Shown: positions 8,134 to 16,993 of the stretch, piece after piece | How positions within the stretch are numbered: the stretch's first letter is position 1 | Layout of the letters: each line of letters starts with the position of its first letter | Source of the DNA: Candidatus Gastranaerophilales bacterium | GTDB lineage: Bacteria; Cyanobacteriota; Vampirovibrionia; Gastranaerophilales; Gastranaerophilaceae | NCBI GenBank assembly: GCA_947625305.1 | Contig: CANQNW010000001.1 | Location: forward strand, 62,001-126,000 | DNA: 64,000 bases | Direction of reading: 5' to 3' | Program-made: the position numbers and the translations under genes | The notes under the pieces: model-generated | The model's database searches: none | Told to the model about the DNA's origin: nothing | Seen by the model: only the letters and a program-made list of their open reading frames with translations

Positions 8134-9522
8134 TTATTTTGTTTCAGTTGCTTTTGTTTCAGCTGCTGAGTTTGTTTTTGTTTCTGTAATAGTTCTTGTT
8201 GTTGTAGTTACTTGTTTTGTGTAATCATTCCATAAACTGCAATCAACTTTTAATTCAATAAATACATCTTCGTTAGCTCTTGCTTTGAAGTTAACACCGG
8301 GTGTTAAGAAACCTGCTAACAGACCAACACCGGCACCTGTCGGGAAACCTATTGCCATACCGTCACCTGAACGATCGTTAGCCTCGCCTACAGGAAGTCC
8401 TATTGCCGCACCACCTATCGCAGCACCTGCAACAGTATATTCTAACGGTTTTAACCATTTATTTTCAGTTAATACACCCTCGTTATTATTAAGAACCCTT
8501 GCTATAAACGGATATTCATGACCGTTAGGGAATACCATTTTATCAAAATGTAAATATACTTCAGTATTTTTATTAATCCATCTTTTATCTTTTAATTCAG
8601 CAATAGTTGCATATAATTTTGTATTTGCCGGTATAACTAATGTTCCTTCTTTTGTTACGACATCTTTTTTAAAGTAAAAAGGTATTACATCACCAATTTT
8701 ATGTTTTGTAGAATTAAAAGGTTCAACGAAAGAAACTTTAAAAATATTCTTAGCCAGAATTATCAATCTCATATTTGTAATAGAAACTCTGTCTACTACT
8801 GCTCTGCCGTAGTCATCGAGGTGTTCAACAGAAAGTACGTATTCTTTAGGTTCTTCAGGTTCAGCAGGTTCAGCTGCTTTTTTATCATCTTCAACAAGAT
8901 TAAGTGCTTTCATTAATTTTGCAAGAAGAACTGCTGCTTCTGCTCTGTTTAATTCTCTGTTAGGATTTAATTCATTTTCTAGAGGCCAGTTAACATATAA
9001 ATCGTATTTTATAGCTTTAGAGAACGGAATTTTACCCCATTCAGGAATTTTATCCGAATCGGCAAATTGATTTAAATTAGAAGTATCTACATCCGTATCA
9101 ACAGTAATATGACTCATTATGGAAGCTGTTTCGACTTTAGTAATAAATCTTTGAGGTTTAAATTCTCCGTCGGTATAACCGTATATCAAACCATATTGAT
9201 CGGATTTTGCAATATGCTCATAACCGTAAGTTGCCTCTGTAACATCTGAATAATTAGGTGCTGTAGTAACAGGAGCCTGACTTAAACCTAAAGCTCTTAA
9301 TAGCCAATCTGTCCAATCAACCCTTGTAACTTTTTCCAATGGTCTATATGTATTATCCCCAAATAAAGGAATAACATTTCTTGTAACAACATCTTCAATT
9401 TCTTCAGCTGCCCAATAATCATCCGATACATCGGTATAATTTTTAGCGAGTGCGGAAGAAACACTTGTAAGCAGCAGAGTTAAGCTTAAAAATATTGCTG
9501 CAAAGTTTTTTCTAATATTCAT
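8134..9522 (-). CDS. Secreted SLH-domain protein with glycine-zipper tail
   Basis: 462 aa. It has a signal peptide (hydrophobic core IFLSLTLLLTSVSSALA) and then three S-layer homology-like units at about residues 27-75, 87-140 and 150-210 (YTDVSDDYWAAEEIEDVV; YGYTDGEFKPQRFITKVETA; LNRAEAAVLLAKLM). A beta-rich middle and a Gly/Ala-rich segment (AAIGGAAIGLPVGEA ... GAGVGLLAGF) of glycine-zipper type follow near the C-terminus. SLH units attach proteins to cell-wall polymers. It is a close paralogue of the gene at 10396, on the other side of two tRNAs. Probably a cell-envelope structural protein. Confidence 0.85.
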   Translation of the reverse strand: MNIRKNFAAIFLSLTLLLTSVSSALAKNYTDVSDDYWAAEEIEDVVTRNVIPLFGDNTYRPLEKVTRVDWTDWLLRALGLSQAPVTTAPNYSDVTEATYGYEHIAKSDQYGLIYGYTDGEFKPQRFITKVETASIMSHITVDTDVDTSNLNQFADSDKIPEWGKIPFSKAIKYDLYVNWPLENELNPNRELNRAEAAVLLAKLMKALNLVEDDKKAAEPAEPEEPKEYVLSVEHLDDYGRAVVDRVSITNMRLIILAKNIFKVSFVEPFNSTKHKIGDVIPFYFKKDVVTKEGTLVIPANTKLYATIAELKDKRWINKNTEVYLHFDKMVFPNGHEYPFIARVLNNNEGVLTENKWLKPLEYTVAGAAIGGAAIGLPVGEANDRSGDGMAIGFPTGAGVGLLAGFLTPGVNFKARANEDVFIELKVDCSLWNDYTKQVTTTTRTITETKTNSAAETKATETK

Positions 9523-10091
9523 ATTTACCTCACTTAAAACTTATTTTTCCTGTACTATTCTAATATACAAAAATTATATGTTAAAAGATTTAATAAGGCA
9601 ACAAAAGTAATTATAATGGTGTAGAAAAATTAAATATTTATATACTATTTATACAATAATAATTTTAAACACCTCTAACATAGCATTAACAATACTTAAT
9701 AATAAAATAAATACGTCGATAGGATAGGCTTGAAAAGACTGTCTTGTGTGTTAGCTTTTAACGGCTTTCCGTGCCGAATGCTCTTCGCATCCGTCACTTC
9801 AACCGCAGCTCACTCGCGCTCGAACTAAAAACCGAGCTCCGCTCGGTGAGTTCTTGTCTCTTTAACAAAAAAAGAATAAGTATTACCTACTTATTCTTTT
9901 ATTAATGGGCATAATGTCGTCAAAATCTAACTTTTGCTCCTGTAGAGTTTTGCTTTGCAAAACTCTTACGGCGCCCTCGTTCAGTGTCGAGCTGTCTGCC
10001 GTTGCTCACCGCAACACCATCACGCTCTCACCTCCGTATGCTTTTTCGTTTTCGCCTACTCCATCGGAGTACGGCTCAAACTTCAAAAGTT
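9523..10091. other. Intergenic region with GC-rich mini-hairpin patch and terminator
   Basis: 569 bases without a convincing gene. 9523-9720 is plain AT-rich sequence upstream of the SLH gene. From about 9740 to 9860 and 9950 to 10090 the sequence is clearly richer in G+C and consists of short self-complementary words such as CCGAGCTCCGCTCGG. A terminator sits at 9867-9900. Short open frames here have no ribosome-binding site or protein character. Confidence 0.6.
9867..9900. terminator. Rho-independent terminator downstream of tRNA-Leu/tRNA-Lys
   Basis: A 12-bp stem AAAGAATAAGTA / TACTTATTCTTT with loop TTACC and an A-run/T-run on both sides. Positioned to end the leftward tRNA-Lys to tRNA-Leu transcript after about 190 bases of GC-richer trailer. 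Confidence 0.75.
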
Positions 10092-10170
10092 TGGGCATGA
10101 AGAGACTCGAACTCCCACGCTTGCGCACCAGTTCCTAAGACTGGCGTGTCTACCATTTCACCACATGCCC
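10092..10170 (-). tRNA. tRNA-Leu (TAG)
   Basis: Acceptor stem GGGCATG/CATGCCC, anticodon stem CCAGT/ACTGG with loop CTTAGGA (anticodon TAG), a short variable arm and T loop TTCGAGT. 79 bases; CCA is not encoded. Second in a leftward pair behind tRNA-Lys. Confidence 0.93.
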
Positions 10171-10215
10171 GAGGAATGAATTAAATTTAACATAATATAT
10201 ATGTACAGTCAAATA

Positions 10216-10288
<73 letters not shown>

Positions 10289-10395
10289 GATTCATATAAC
10301 GATTATAATATAAACAAAAATTTTATTGCAATATATAATTTGTTATTATATAATTCAGATGTTAGTTTAATTTACATTTTAAAATGGAGAAAAAA

Positions 10396-11658
10396 ATGAA
10401 AAAGATTTTAGCTATGTTTGCTGTATTTTTCATGATGACTGCTCTTAATCCTGCAAACGCAGACGTTTATAAAGACGTTCCTGCTGATTACTGGGCAAAT
10501 ACAGAAATTACAGCAGTCGTTAAAGACGGCATTTTACCTTTAGAAGGAAAATCATTCTTACCCGAACAAGATGTTTCAAGATCAGACTTTAACTCAGCAT
10601 TATTAAGAACATTAGGTCACAGACAAACAGCATTGTCTGATGCCAATCCGTTCAGCGATGTTGACAGCACAAGAACTGATTATTATGACATCTTATTATC
10701 ATCAAAATTAGGTTTAATTTACGGTTACAATGACGGTACATTTAAACCCGACAGAATTATGACTAAAACAGAAGCAGCTTCTGTAATCAGCCATATTACA
10801 AAAGACTTTAAAGGAAACACAAAATCTTTAAATCCATTTAAAGATAAAGATGAAATTCCTGCTTGGGGTACTCGTCAATTCGCAAAAACAATTGACTTAG
10901 GTGTTTATGTAAATTATCCTGATGCTGATGAATTATTACCTAATAAAAACTTAAACAGAGCAGAAGCAGCTGTTTTATTATACAAATTAAAACAACAAAT
11001 CGGCGCTGTTAAAACTGAATATATCAGCCATGAATCTTTATTATCTACAGAACACTTAAATGTTACAAGAAAAGCTGAAGTTAACGAAGTTCAAGTTACT
11101 AATACAAGAAAAATCGTTTTAGCTGACAATATTATTAAAGGTTACTTCTACTCAGATTTTTCATCAAAAGATGCTAATGTAGGTGATACAGTTACATTTA
11201 CTGCAAAATATGATGTATATACAGAAGAAGGTACTTTAGTAATTCCGGCAGGAACAACAATGAATGCTAAAATTACTGATTTAGAACCTAAAAAATGGTG
11301 GAACAAAAACGATAAAGTTACTGTAGAATTTGACAAAATGACTTTACCTTCAGGTGTTTGCACACCATTCAAAGCAGAAGTTTTAAATCATAATGGTGTT
11401 TTAACTGAAAACAGATGGGCAAAACCTCTTGGTTATACAGTTGGCGGTGCTTTAGTAGGCGGCGGTATCGGTGTTGCTGCCGGCAGTGCTAAACATCACG
11501 GACATCGTCACTATGGTGAAGGTGTTGCTATCGGTGCTCCTGTTGGTGCAGGTCTTGGCTTACTTACAGGTTTAACTACACCGGGCAGAACATATAAAGC
11601 TCACGAGGGTGAATATGTTTGGTTAAAATTAACTCAAGATTTATCTGTTCCTAACTAG
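10396..11658 (+). CDS. Secreted SLH-domain protein with glycine-zipper tail (paralogue)
   Basis: 420 aa. ATG 10396 is chosen over the ATG at 10384 because GGAG lies 7 bases before it. Signal peptide (KKILAMFAVFFMMTALNPANA), then three SLH-like units (YKDVPADYWANTEITAVV; YGYNDGTFKPDRIMTKTEAA; LNRAEAAVLLYKL), a beta-rich middle and a Gly-rich zipper (GGALVGGGIGVAAGSAKH; GAGLGLLTGL). The same architecture and many identical stretches as the gene at 8134 show an old duplication. Likely an abundant envelope protein: codon use is strongly biased (TTA, AAA, GAA) and a good terminator follows. Confidence 0.87.
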   Translation: MKKILAMFAVFFMMTALNPANADVYKDVPADYWANTEITAVVKDGILPLEGKSFLPEQDVSRSDFNSALLRTLGHRQTALSDANPFSDVDSTRTDYYDILLSSKLGLIYGYNDGTFKPDRIMTKTEAASVISHITKDFKGNTKSLNPFKDKDEIPAWGTRQFAKTIDLGVYVNYPDADELLPNKNLNRAEAAVLLYKLKQQIGAVKTEYISHESLLSTEHLNVTRKAEVNEVQVTNTRKIVLADNIIKGYFYSDFSSKDANVGDTVTFTAKYDVYTEEGTLVIPAGTTMNAKITDLEPKKWWNKNDKVTVEFDKMTLPSGVCTPFKAEVLNHNGVLTENRWAKPLGYTVGGALVGGGIGVAAGSAKHHGHRHYGEGVAIGAPVGAGLGLLTGLTTPGRTYKAHEGEYVWLKLTQDLSVPN

Positions 11659-11682
11659 TCAGTTAATTTTAATACAAAATTT

Positions 11683-11717
11683 AAAATCGCTTGAAAAAAC
11701 TTTCAAGCGATTTTTTT
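11683..11717 (+). terminator. Rho-independent terminator after SLH paralogue
   Basis: Long stem AAAATCGCTTGAAA / TTTCAAGCGATTTT with loop AAAC, followed by a T-run. Confidence 0.9.
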
Positions 11718-11799
11718 ACAATACTTGAAATATAAATATTTTCTTGTTAGTATTTGATTAACGAAATAGATAAAAGTTTAAAGGTGGTGAAAAAACAAG

Positions 11800-11973
11800 A
11801 TGCCTGAAGTTAGAGTTGGCGATAACGAAAGTATAGAAAGCGCTTTAAAAAGATTCAAGAAAAAAATTCAAAAAGCAGGAATACTTTCTGAAATCAAACG
11901 TCGTGAACGTTATGAAAAACCGAGTGTAAAAAGAAAACGCAAATCTGAAGCGGCTCGTAAAAGAAGAGTATAA
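11800..11973 (+). CDS. rpsU: 30S ribosomal protein S21
   Basis: 57 codons starting [20 protein letters not shown], with the basic C-terminal tail [16 protein letters not shown] typical of S21. This small protein binds the 30S subunit near the mRNA exit and helps initiation. The ATG is preceded by AAGGTGGTGA. The family usually has 57-71 residues, so it is complete. It stands alone between an SLH gene and a lineage-specific gene, with terminators on both sides, so it is probably a single-gene unit. Confidence 0.96.
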   Translation: MPEVRVGDNESIESALKRFKKKIQKAGILSEIKRRERYEKPSVKRKRKSEAARKRRV

Positions 11974-11975
11974 AT

Positions 11976-12005
11976 AAAAAGAGAACTTTTTAAGTTCTCT
12001 TTTTT
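11976..12005. terminator. Bidirectional terminator between rpsU and the next convergent gene
   Basis: Stem AAAAAGAGAACTT / AAGTTCTCTTTTT with a 3-4 base loop, symmetric A and T runs. Serves rpsU on the plus strand and the 376-aa gene on the minus strand. Confidence 0.85.
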
Positions 12006-13134
12006 ATTTATCAGAAACCCCAAAACCAAATAATTTAAAGAAATTTTTAATTAAATTTAAAAGGTTTCCTTTTCTTCTGGCAATTACATGCCCGTTTGAA
12101 TCTTCAATAACATCAGGCAGTAATGGTTTATCGTCCGTTGATATAATATCAAGTCCCGATTTATTAGGTTCAGCCAAAGTTTCTGCCGACTTATTATTTA
12201 TAGCTCTTTTTTGAGTTTCTAAAACATCATCATAACTTAAAATATATTTATTATCCTTTTCAATAACAGAACGGTCTAATCTTGGTATTTTCTGAGAGTT
12301 TGCGGGAACATTTTCTGCCGGTACTGTTTTTGTTTCAGGCAAAGCTTTAGGAGTTTCTATAGGTTTTTGTTCAAGTAATTTTGGTTCTGTTGATACTTTA
12401 ACAGGAGCATCATCATGTAAAGGCAGTGCAAGTCTTTCATCAGCAACAGGAGTTTGCGAAGGTTCTGCATTTGTCACTTTTTTGCCCCATTTAGGAAGTT
12501 TTTCCTTTAAACCTGCAAATATACCTGATAATTTAGGCATTTTTACAGATATATTTTTCAATCCTGCAGATATATTTTTAGGAGTATCTTTAATACATTT
12601 TCCCAAAGCTTGGAAAATATTCATATTTTTAGCATTTTCAACACCCGATGCTTTTAATGCAGATTTAGCGCCCAATGCAGAAACACCAAGAGTAAAAGTA
12701 CCTGAACCCATACCTTGCCATGCTTTTCTGGCTTGTTCATCTGTTTTAGCGGTTGCTTGTTTATAAATACCTTTTCCTATTTGGATTGCACCTGCCGCTG
12801 CACCTGCCGCAACAAATAAAGGAGCCGCTGCACCGCCTGTTAAGGCAATTAATGCAGCACCACCCGCTACTGATAATGCAGTTAAAGCTATATTTTTTGG
12901 TGATGAGAACATTGTTTTAACAGGTGCTATAAGCCCTTTTCCAAAGTTTTTTAATTTTTCTTTAAAGCTTATTTTACCGTCATCCTTGCCGTCTTGTGTA
13001 TTTGAAGGAGTATAACTGTCTTTTTGTGTTTTAGGTACTGTTCCGTATCTTTTTTTAGGCCCTGATTTCATAACAGATAATATCAATCCTGTATTATCCA
13101 TTAAATTATTTTGAACTCTAAACAAATCCTGCAT
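12004..13134 (-). CDS. Unknown protein with Gly/Ala-rich hydrophobic core
   Basis: 376 aa, not recognised. The N-terminus is polar, then a long Gly/Ala-rich hydrophobic stretch follows at about residues 80-120 (IALTALSVAGGAALIALTGG and on), another near TFTLGVSALGAK, and then a Pro/Glu/Lys-rich region with PxETK-type spacers and a basic C-terminus. No signal peptide. Its layout, polar head with membrane-active middle and disordered tail, recalls secreted pore or effector-like proteins, but no family motif supports this. It lies next to the NUMOD1-like array genes, transcribed in the same direction. Confidence 0.6.
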   Translation of the reverse strand: MQDLFRVQNNLMDNTGLILSVMKSGPKKRYGTVPKTQKDSYTPSNTQDGKDDGKISFKEKLKNFGKGLIAPVKTMFSSPKNIALTALSVAGGAALIALTGGAAAPLFVAAGAAAGAIQIGKGIYKQATAKTDEQARKAWQGMGSGTFTLGVSALGAKSALKASGVENAKNMNIFQALGKCIKDTPKNISAGLKNISVKMPKLSGIFAGLKEKLPKWGKKVTNAEPSQTPVADERLALPLHDDAPVKVSTEPKLLEQKPIETPKALPETKTVPAENVPANSQKIPRLDRSVIEKDNKYILSYDDVLETQKRAINNKSAETLAEPNKSGLDIISTDDKPLLPDVIEDSNGHVIARRKGNLLNLIKNFFKLFGFGVSDK

Positions 13135-13231
13135 AATTATCCCTGTTAATTTTTGTGATATATATATAAAAAAATTTTTAACATTAAAATTGACTTAATG
13201 TTAAAAATTATATTAATAAAATGTTATAATT

Positions 13232-15532
13232 CTAATTTGTCGTTTTAGGAAATGCGTTATAATATATTTCTTTTATTTTTTCTTTATCGTCAACGAAGTT
13301 ACCGTCTTTATCAAGTTTAGTTACATCATCTGAACTTAAGAATATACATCCTCTTTTTTTGATTTCGGGATTATCTATCATTTCTTTAATAACAGAAACA
13401 GGGATTTTAGTTCGATTTTCAGCTTCTTTAAAAGATTTAAACTTAAATACATTTCCTTTTGCGGTAACTGCATATATAATGAATAACTCATGAAGATTTT
13501 GTGCATCTTTAATATTTGTATCAATATCAGAAGCCTTAACAAATTTATACCCGTCAACCTCCGGAACAATTCCGCCTAAACAGTTAGATATTTCCCAAGG
13601 TTTTATCCATAATTTATTTGCAGCTTCAGTTATACCCGAATACAATTTATAATTTCCGTCCTCATCGATTGCGTATATTTCATGACCTTTTTGTTTTTTA
13701 TCAGGTAATTCCTGTTTTTTTGACCCTTTTAATTCATTAATTTTTTCTGCCATTTTTAGTTTATCTAAAGTTAAATTTAAATTATCATCAATAACATCAA
13801 CATCTGAAGCTTTTATACAGAAATATTTTGCTCTGCTTGCGGGTTCTCCGTTCAATTTTTTTTCTATGGTTATAGGACTAATACTCAGTTTTTGTCTAAT
13901 TTCTTCAATATATTTAAATTTTCTGTAAAATCCGTTAACATCTACAACGTAAATATCATCATTTTTATAATTAGCTTTAATAAGATTATAAAGTTTAGAT
14001 TTATCAACTGCTGTTTTACCGTCAGCCCTTTTTGTTTCAATATCAGAGGCATAAACGCAGTAACCGTCTTCAAAATTGTAATTTGAACTTTCCAAATGTT
14101 TTTTTAATGCAGCATTATTTATATTCAAAACCTTGGAGGCTTCAAGTATAGAATTATACCGTTTATAGTCATTAATATCTTTTATAATATAAACAGGAAT
14201 ACCCTTTGGTTTTTTATCTGAATTAACAGATTTTACTTTTTGTGCGGGATTTAAAACAGCAACAGCCTCTTGTAATTTTTGCTGATTAACTCCTATAAAT
14301 TGTCCGTTTTTATCTCTAACCTCGATATCCTTTGCACTAATACATACGTGCCCTTTTACGGTTTTTGTCACTCCGTTTATATTATTTATTATATTAGGAT
14401 ATTGAACACCTAAATGCTCAGCAGCTGATTTTTTTGAAAAATATTTTTTATAATTCCCTGATTTATCAATAACATATACTTGTTTTTCACCGTTTCTTTT
14501 ACTCAAGTAATCATTAAGTTCTTTAGCTATTTGAGCAATCTTTTCTTCGTTTAATGATTTAGTCCCGTCTTGATTTTTTATTTCGACATCTTGAGCTAAT
14601 ACCGCAGCATATTCTCCTGCATATTTTGAGTAGCCTGATAAGCAATTTGAAATTATCGAAGTACTTAAACCTGTTTCTTTTGCTGCAGATTTACATTTAT
14701 CAAACTTTTTTATTTGTTTTTTTGCATTAATTAAATAAAAAATTCTTTCGTTTCTTTGTCGTTTTTTATTATTTAATACTTTTTTTGCTTCATTTATTTT
14801 CTCAACGTCAATATAAGTATTGCCGTTTTCATCATTTACTTCTAAATCATCTGCGTATAAAAATACATAACCTTTATAGTACTTTAATTTCCCGTTTAAA
14901 TTATTTGATATATAAGTGTTGTATAATCCGAGTTTGTCGCTTGCTTCTTTACCAGAGGAAAATTTTGTGTAGTTACCGTCTTTATCGACCGAATATATTT
15001 GTTTTGTTCTTTTTGTTTTTTTATACTTTAATACTTTTTTTATCTTATCAGTATCAACATGTATTTTTCCGTTTTCATCCTTAGTTTCTATATCTTTTGC
15101 ATATAAAAATACATAACCGTTAGTGTAAATTAATTTCCCGTTTAAATTTTTAGATATATAAGTCTTGTCTATATTGAGTTCTTCGCTTGCTTCTTTAAGA
15201 GATGAAAATTTTCTGTAGTTCCCGTCTTTATCAACAGCATATATTTGTATTGTTTTTTTCCTTTTTTCAGGGTTATTCGGGTCTTCATCAGCATATTTCA
15301 AAGTGTACCCGTATAGGGTCTTTCTTCTTCCGCACATATAGTCATATATATTTTGCTTATGAACTCCTAATATTTTCGCAGCCTCCACGACTGAAGGATA
15401 TTCTACCTGATTTCCGTCTTTATCCGTGCCGATTATATGAGTGCTTTTGCCTTTAAAATTTATATTAAAAGCAGGTTTAGGAACTTTAACCTTATAAATA
15501 TTACTTTTTATTGTAGAAAAATTAACTCTCAA
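13232..15532 (-). CDS. Protein of nine tandem NUMOD1-like modules
   Basis: 766 aa. After the N-terminal motif NINFKG (about residues 23-28) it is built of nine units of 70-85 aa with the pattern IYAVDKDGNYxKFxSxxEAAxxL, a helix-turn-helix-like step ending in xISxxLxG, then GYxFxxAxDIE and a tail with DKxKI. This matches NUMOD1, a small DNA-contacting module usually attached to HNH or GIY-YIG homing nucleases. No nuclease domain is present. The start is TTG 15532 with AGGA upstream; it gives MRVNFS, like the paralogue's MRVLFN. Last gene of a three-gene leftward set. DNA binding is plausible from the module; the cellular role is unknown. Confidence 0.75.
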   Translation of the reverse strand: MRVNFSTIKSNIYKVKVPKPAFNINFKGKSTHIIGTDKDGNQVEYPSVVEAAKILGVHKQNIYDYMCGRRKTLYGYTLKYADEDPNNPEKRKKTIQIYAVDKDGNYRKFSSLKEASEELNIDKTYISKNLNGKLIYTNGYVFLYAKDIETKDENGKIHVDTDKIKKVLKYKKTKRTKQIYSVDKDGNYTKFSSGKEASDKLGLYNTYISNNLNGKLKYYKGYVFLYADDLEVNDENGNTYIDVEKINEAKKVLNNKKRQRNERIFYLINAKKQIKKFDKCKSAAKETGLSTSIISNCLSGYSKYAGEYAAVLAQDVEIKNQDGTKSLNEEKIAQIAKELNDYLSKRNGEKQVYVIDKSGNYKKYFSKKSAAEHLGVQYPNIINNINGVTKTVKGHVCISAKDIEVRDKNGQFIGVNQQKLQEAVAVLNPAQKVKSVNSDKKPKGIPVYIIKDINDYKRYNSILEASKVLNINNAALKKHLESSNYNFEDGYCVYASDIETKRADGKTAVDKSKLYNLIKANYKNDDIYVVDVNGFYRKFKYIEEIRQKLSISPITIEKKLNGEPASRAKYFCIKASDVDVIDDNLNLTLDKLKMAEKINELKGSKKQELPDKKQKGHEIYAIDEDGNYKLYSGITEAANKLWIKPWEISNCLGGIVPEVDGYKFVKASDIDTNIKDAQNLHELFIIYAVTAKGNVFKFKSFKEAENRTKIPVSVIKEMIDNPEIKKRGCIFLSSDDVTKLDKDGNFVDDKEKIKEIYYNAFPKTTN

Positions 15533-15594
15533 AACGCAATGTCCTTATATTATTCTTTAATTGTATAATAAAAAAAGATTTTAGAGTGAATATA

Positions 15595-16989
15595 TTAATT
15601 TTCTATTCCGAATTTTTCTTCAATTAAAGATTGTATTTTGTCTTCATCTTCAACAAAGTTGCCGTTTTCATCAAGTTTCATTACCTGAGCGGAGGTTAAA
15701 AACATAGACCCGTTAATTATTTTATTTGTGTCATCAAGACAATCTTCTATTTTATCATATGGAATTCTTGTCATCTTTTGAGCTTGAGCCATAGAAACAA
15801 ATATTTTATTTATACCGTCTTTATCAATCTGATATATATAAAAAGGCATTTTTTGTTTGGCCTGTCCTGTTCTGACGGGAAAACTTTTAACTATTTCATC
15901 AATTTTTTCTTGGTTAAGAGTAACTTTTCCGGTATCTGTAATTTCTTCAATAGAAGAAGCAAGAGCAAATTTAAATCCTGAAGCTGTTGATTTTTTACCT
16001 ATCGTACAGTTAACTATATCGGCAGGTGTAATCTTTAATTTTTTAGCAGCATCGGTTATTCCGCTATATAAAATAACCTTACCATAACGGTTAACAGCAT
16101 ATATTTCATGTCCTGTACGTTTTTCAGGGATATATGGCGGAACTTGTATATTATGACTTTTAGGTGTTTCGCTTTTGCGTATGGGGCTATTTTGTTTTTT
16201 CTCAGTAGTTATTTTTTTCTCAGAAGTTTGGGGAGATTTTGCTTTTTTTCCGGTTTTTTTATTATCTTCTTTTGCAATAACCGCTTTTTCTGCGGAAGCA
16301 GCAGGAGAGTTCGCCCTTTTTTCAGTTTTTGTATTATCTTCTTTTGCTATATTTATTTTTGGTGCAGAAACCGCAGGAACTTTTGCCTTTCTTTCGGGTT
16401 TTTTATTTTCCTCTTTTGCATTATCTTCTTTTTCCGCTGAGGTTTTGGGAGTTTTTATTCCTTTTTCTGTTTTGTTTTTTTTAATTTTGAATGTGTCATC
16501 CGATGAATCCAAATGAACTCCTTCAAGTTTCCAATCAAAATTTTCTTTTGCAATTCTTAATCTTGTTTCATAGCCTAACGGTGTATCTAAAGTACGTGCA
16601 GGACTTTCGGTCTCATTTGTTATTTCCTGATTTAATTTAACTTCCTCAGACCTTTTTGGTACAGAAGGAACTGTTTGAGTTTTTTGGCTTAATACTTCAT
16701 TCGGTTTTTTCTTTCTTAATTTAGACAATTTGGCAGCCAGCATATTAACTTTATCATTATCAACATAAGAACTGCCGTCACCCTTATGTATTTCTATTAC
16801 TTCTCCATCAACTATTTTATACAGCATTCTTGTGTTCGGATTTGTTTTATATAAATCATGAAGATATTTATTTGCTTCTTTAAGCGAATTAAATTTAATT
16901 AAACTTGAGTCATACCCAAGTACATATATATTTTTTAGAGGTGCTTTAAAAGAGATATTATTAATTATCGGATTAAACATTATTTTCAT
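15595..16989 (-). CDS. NUMOD1-like module protein with long Lys-rich linker
   Basis: 464 aa. ATG 16989 is used because AAGGA precedes it by 8 bases and it begins 4 bases after the previous gene's stop; an upstream in-frame start would overlap that gene. Motif NNISFKAP near residue 12, one N-terminal module, then about 220 residues of low-complexity Lys/Glu/Ala/Pro linker (repeats like AKEDNKKTEKKAKSP), then two C-terminal modules (GHEIYAVNRYGKVILYSG..; FYIYQIDKDGINKIFVS..). The last two modules and the acidic tail match those of both neighbours. The repetitive linker suggests a disordered spacer that can vary in length. Confidence 0.72.
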   Translation of the reverse strand: MKIMFNPIINNISFKAPLKNIYVLGYDSSLIKFNSLKEANKYLHDLYKTNPNTRMLYKIVDGEVIEIHKGDGSSYVDNDKVNMLAAKLSKLRKKKPNEVLSQKTQTVPSVPKRSEEVKLNQEITNETESPARTLDTPLGYETRLRIAKENFDWKLEGVHLDSSDDTFKIKKNKTEKGIKTPKTSAEKEDNAKEENKKPERKAKVPAVSAPKINIAKEDNTKTEKRANSPAASAEKAVIAKEDNKKTGKKAKSPQTSEKKITTEKKQNSPIRKSETPKSHNIQVPPYIPEKRTGHEIYAVNRYGKVILYSGITDAAKKLKITPADIVNCTIGKKSTASGFKFALASSIEEITDTGKVTLNQEKIDEIVKSFPVRTGQAKQKMPFYIYQIDKDGINKIFVSMAQAQKMTRIPYDKIEDCLDDTNKIINGSMFLTSAQVMKLDENGNFVEDEDKIQSLIEEKFGIEN

Positions 16990-16993
16990 ATTT

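Noticed and set aside
9905-10179. Open frames reading through tRNA-Leu at 9905-10179
   Set aside because: They translate the antisense of a tRNA (ending MKRLELPRLRTSS-like), a common false gene.
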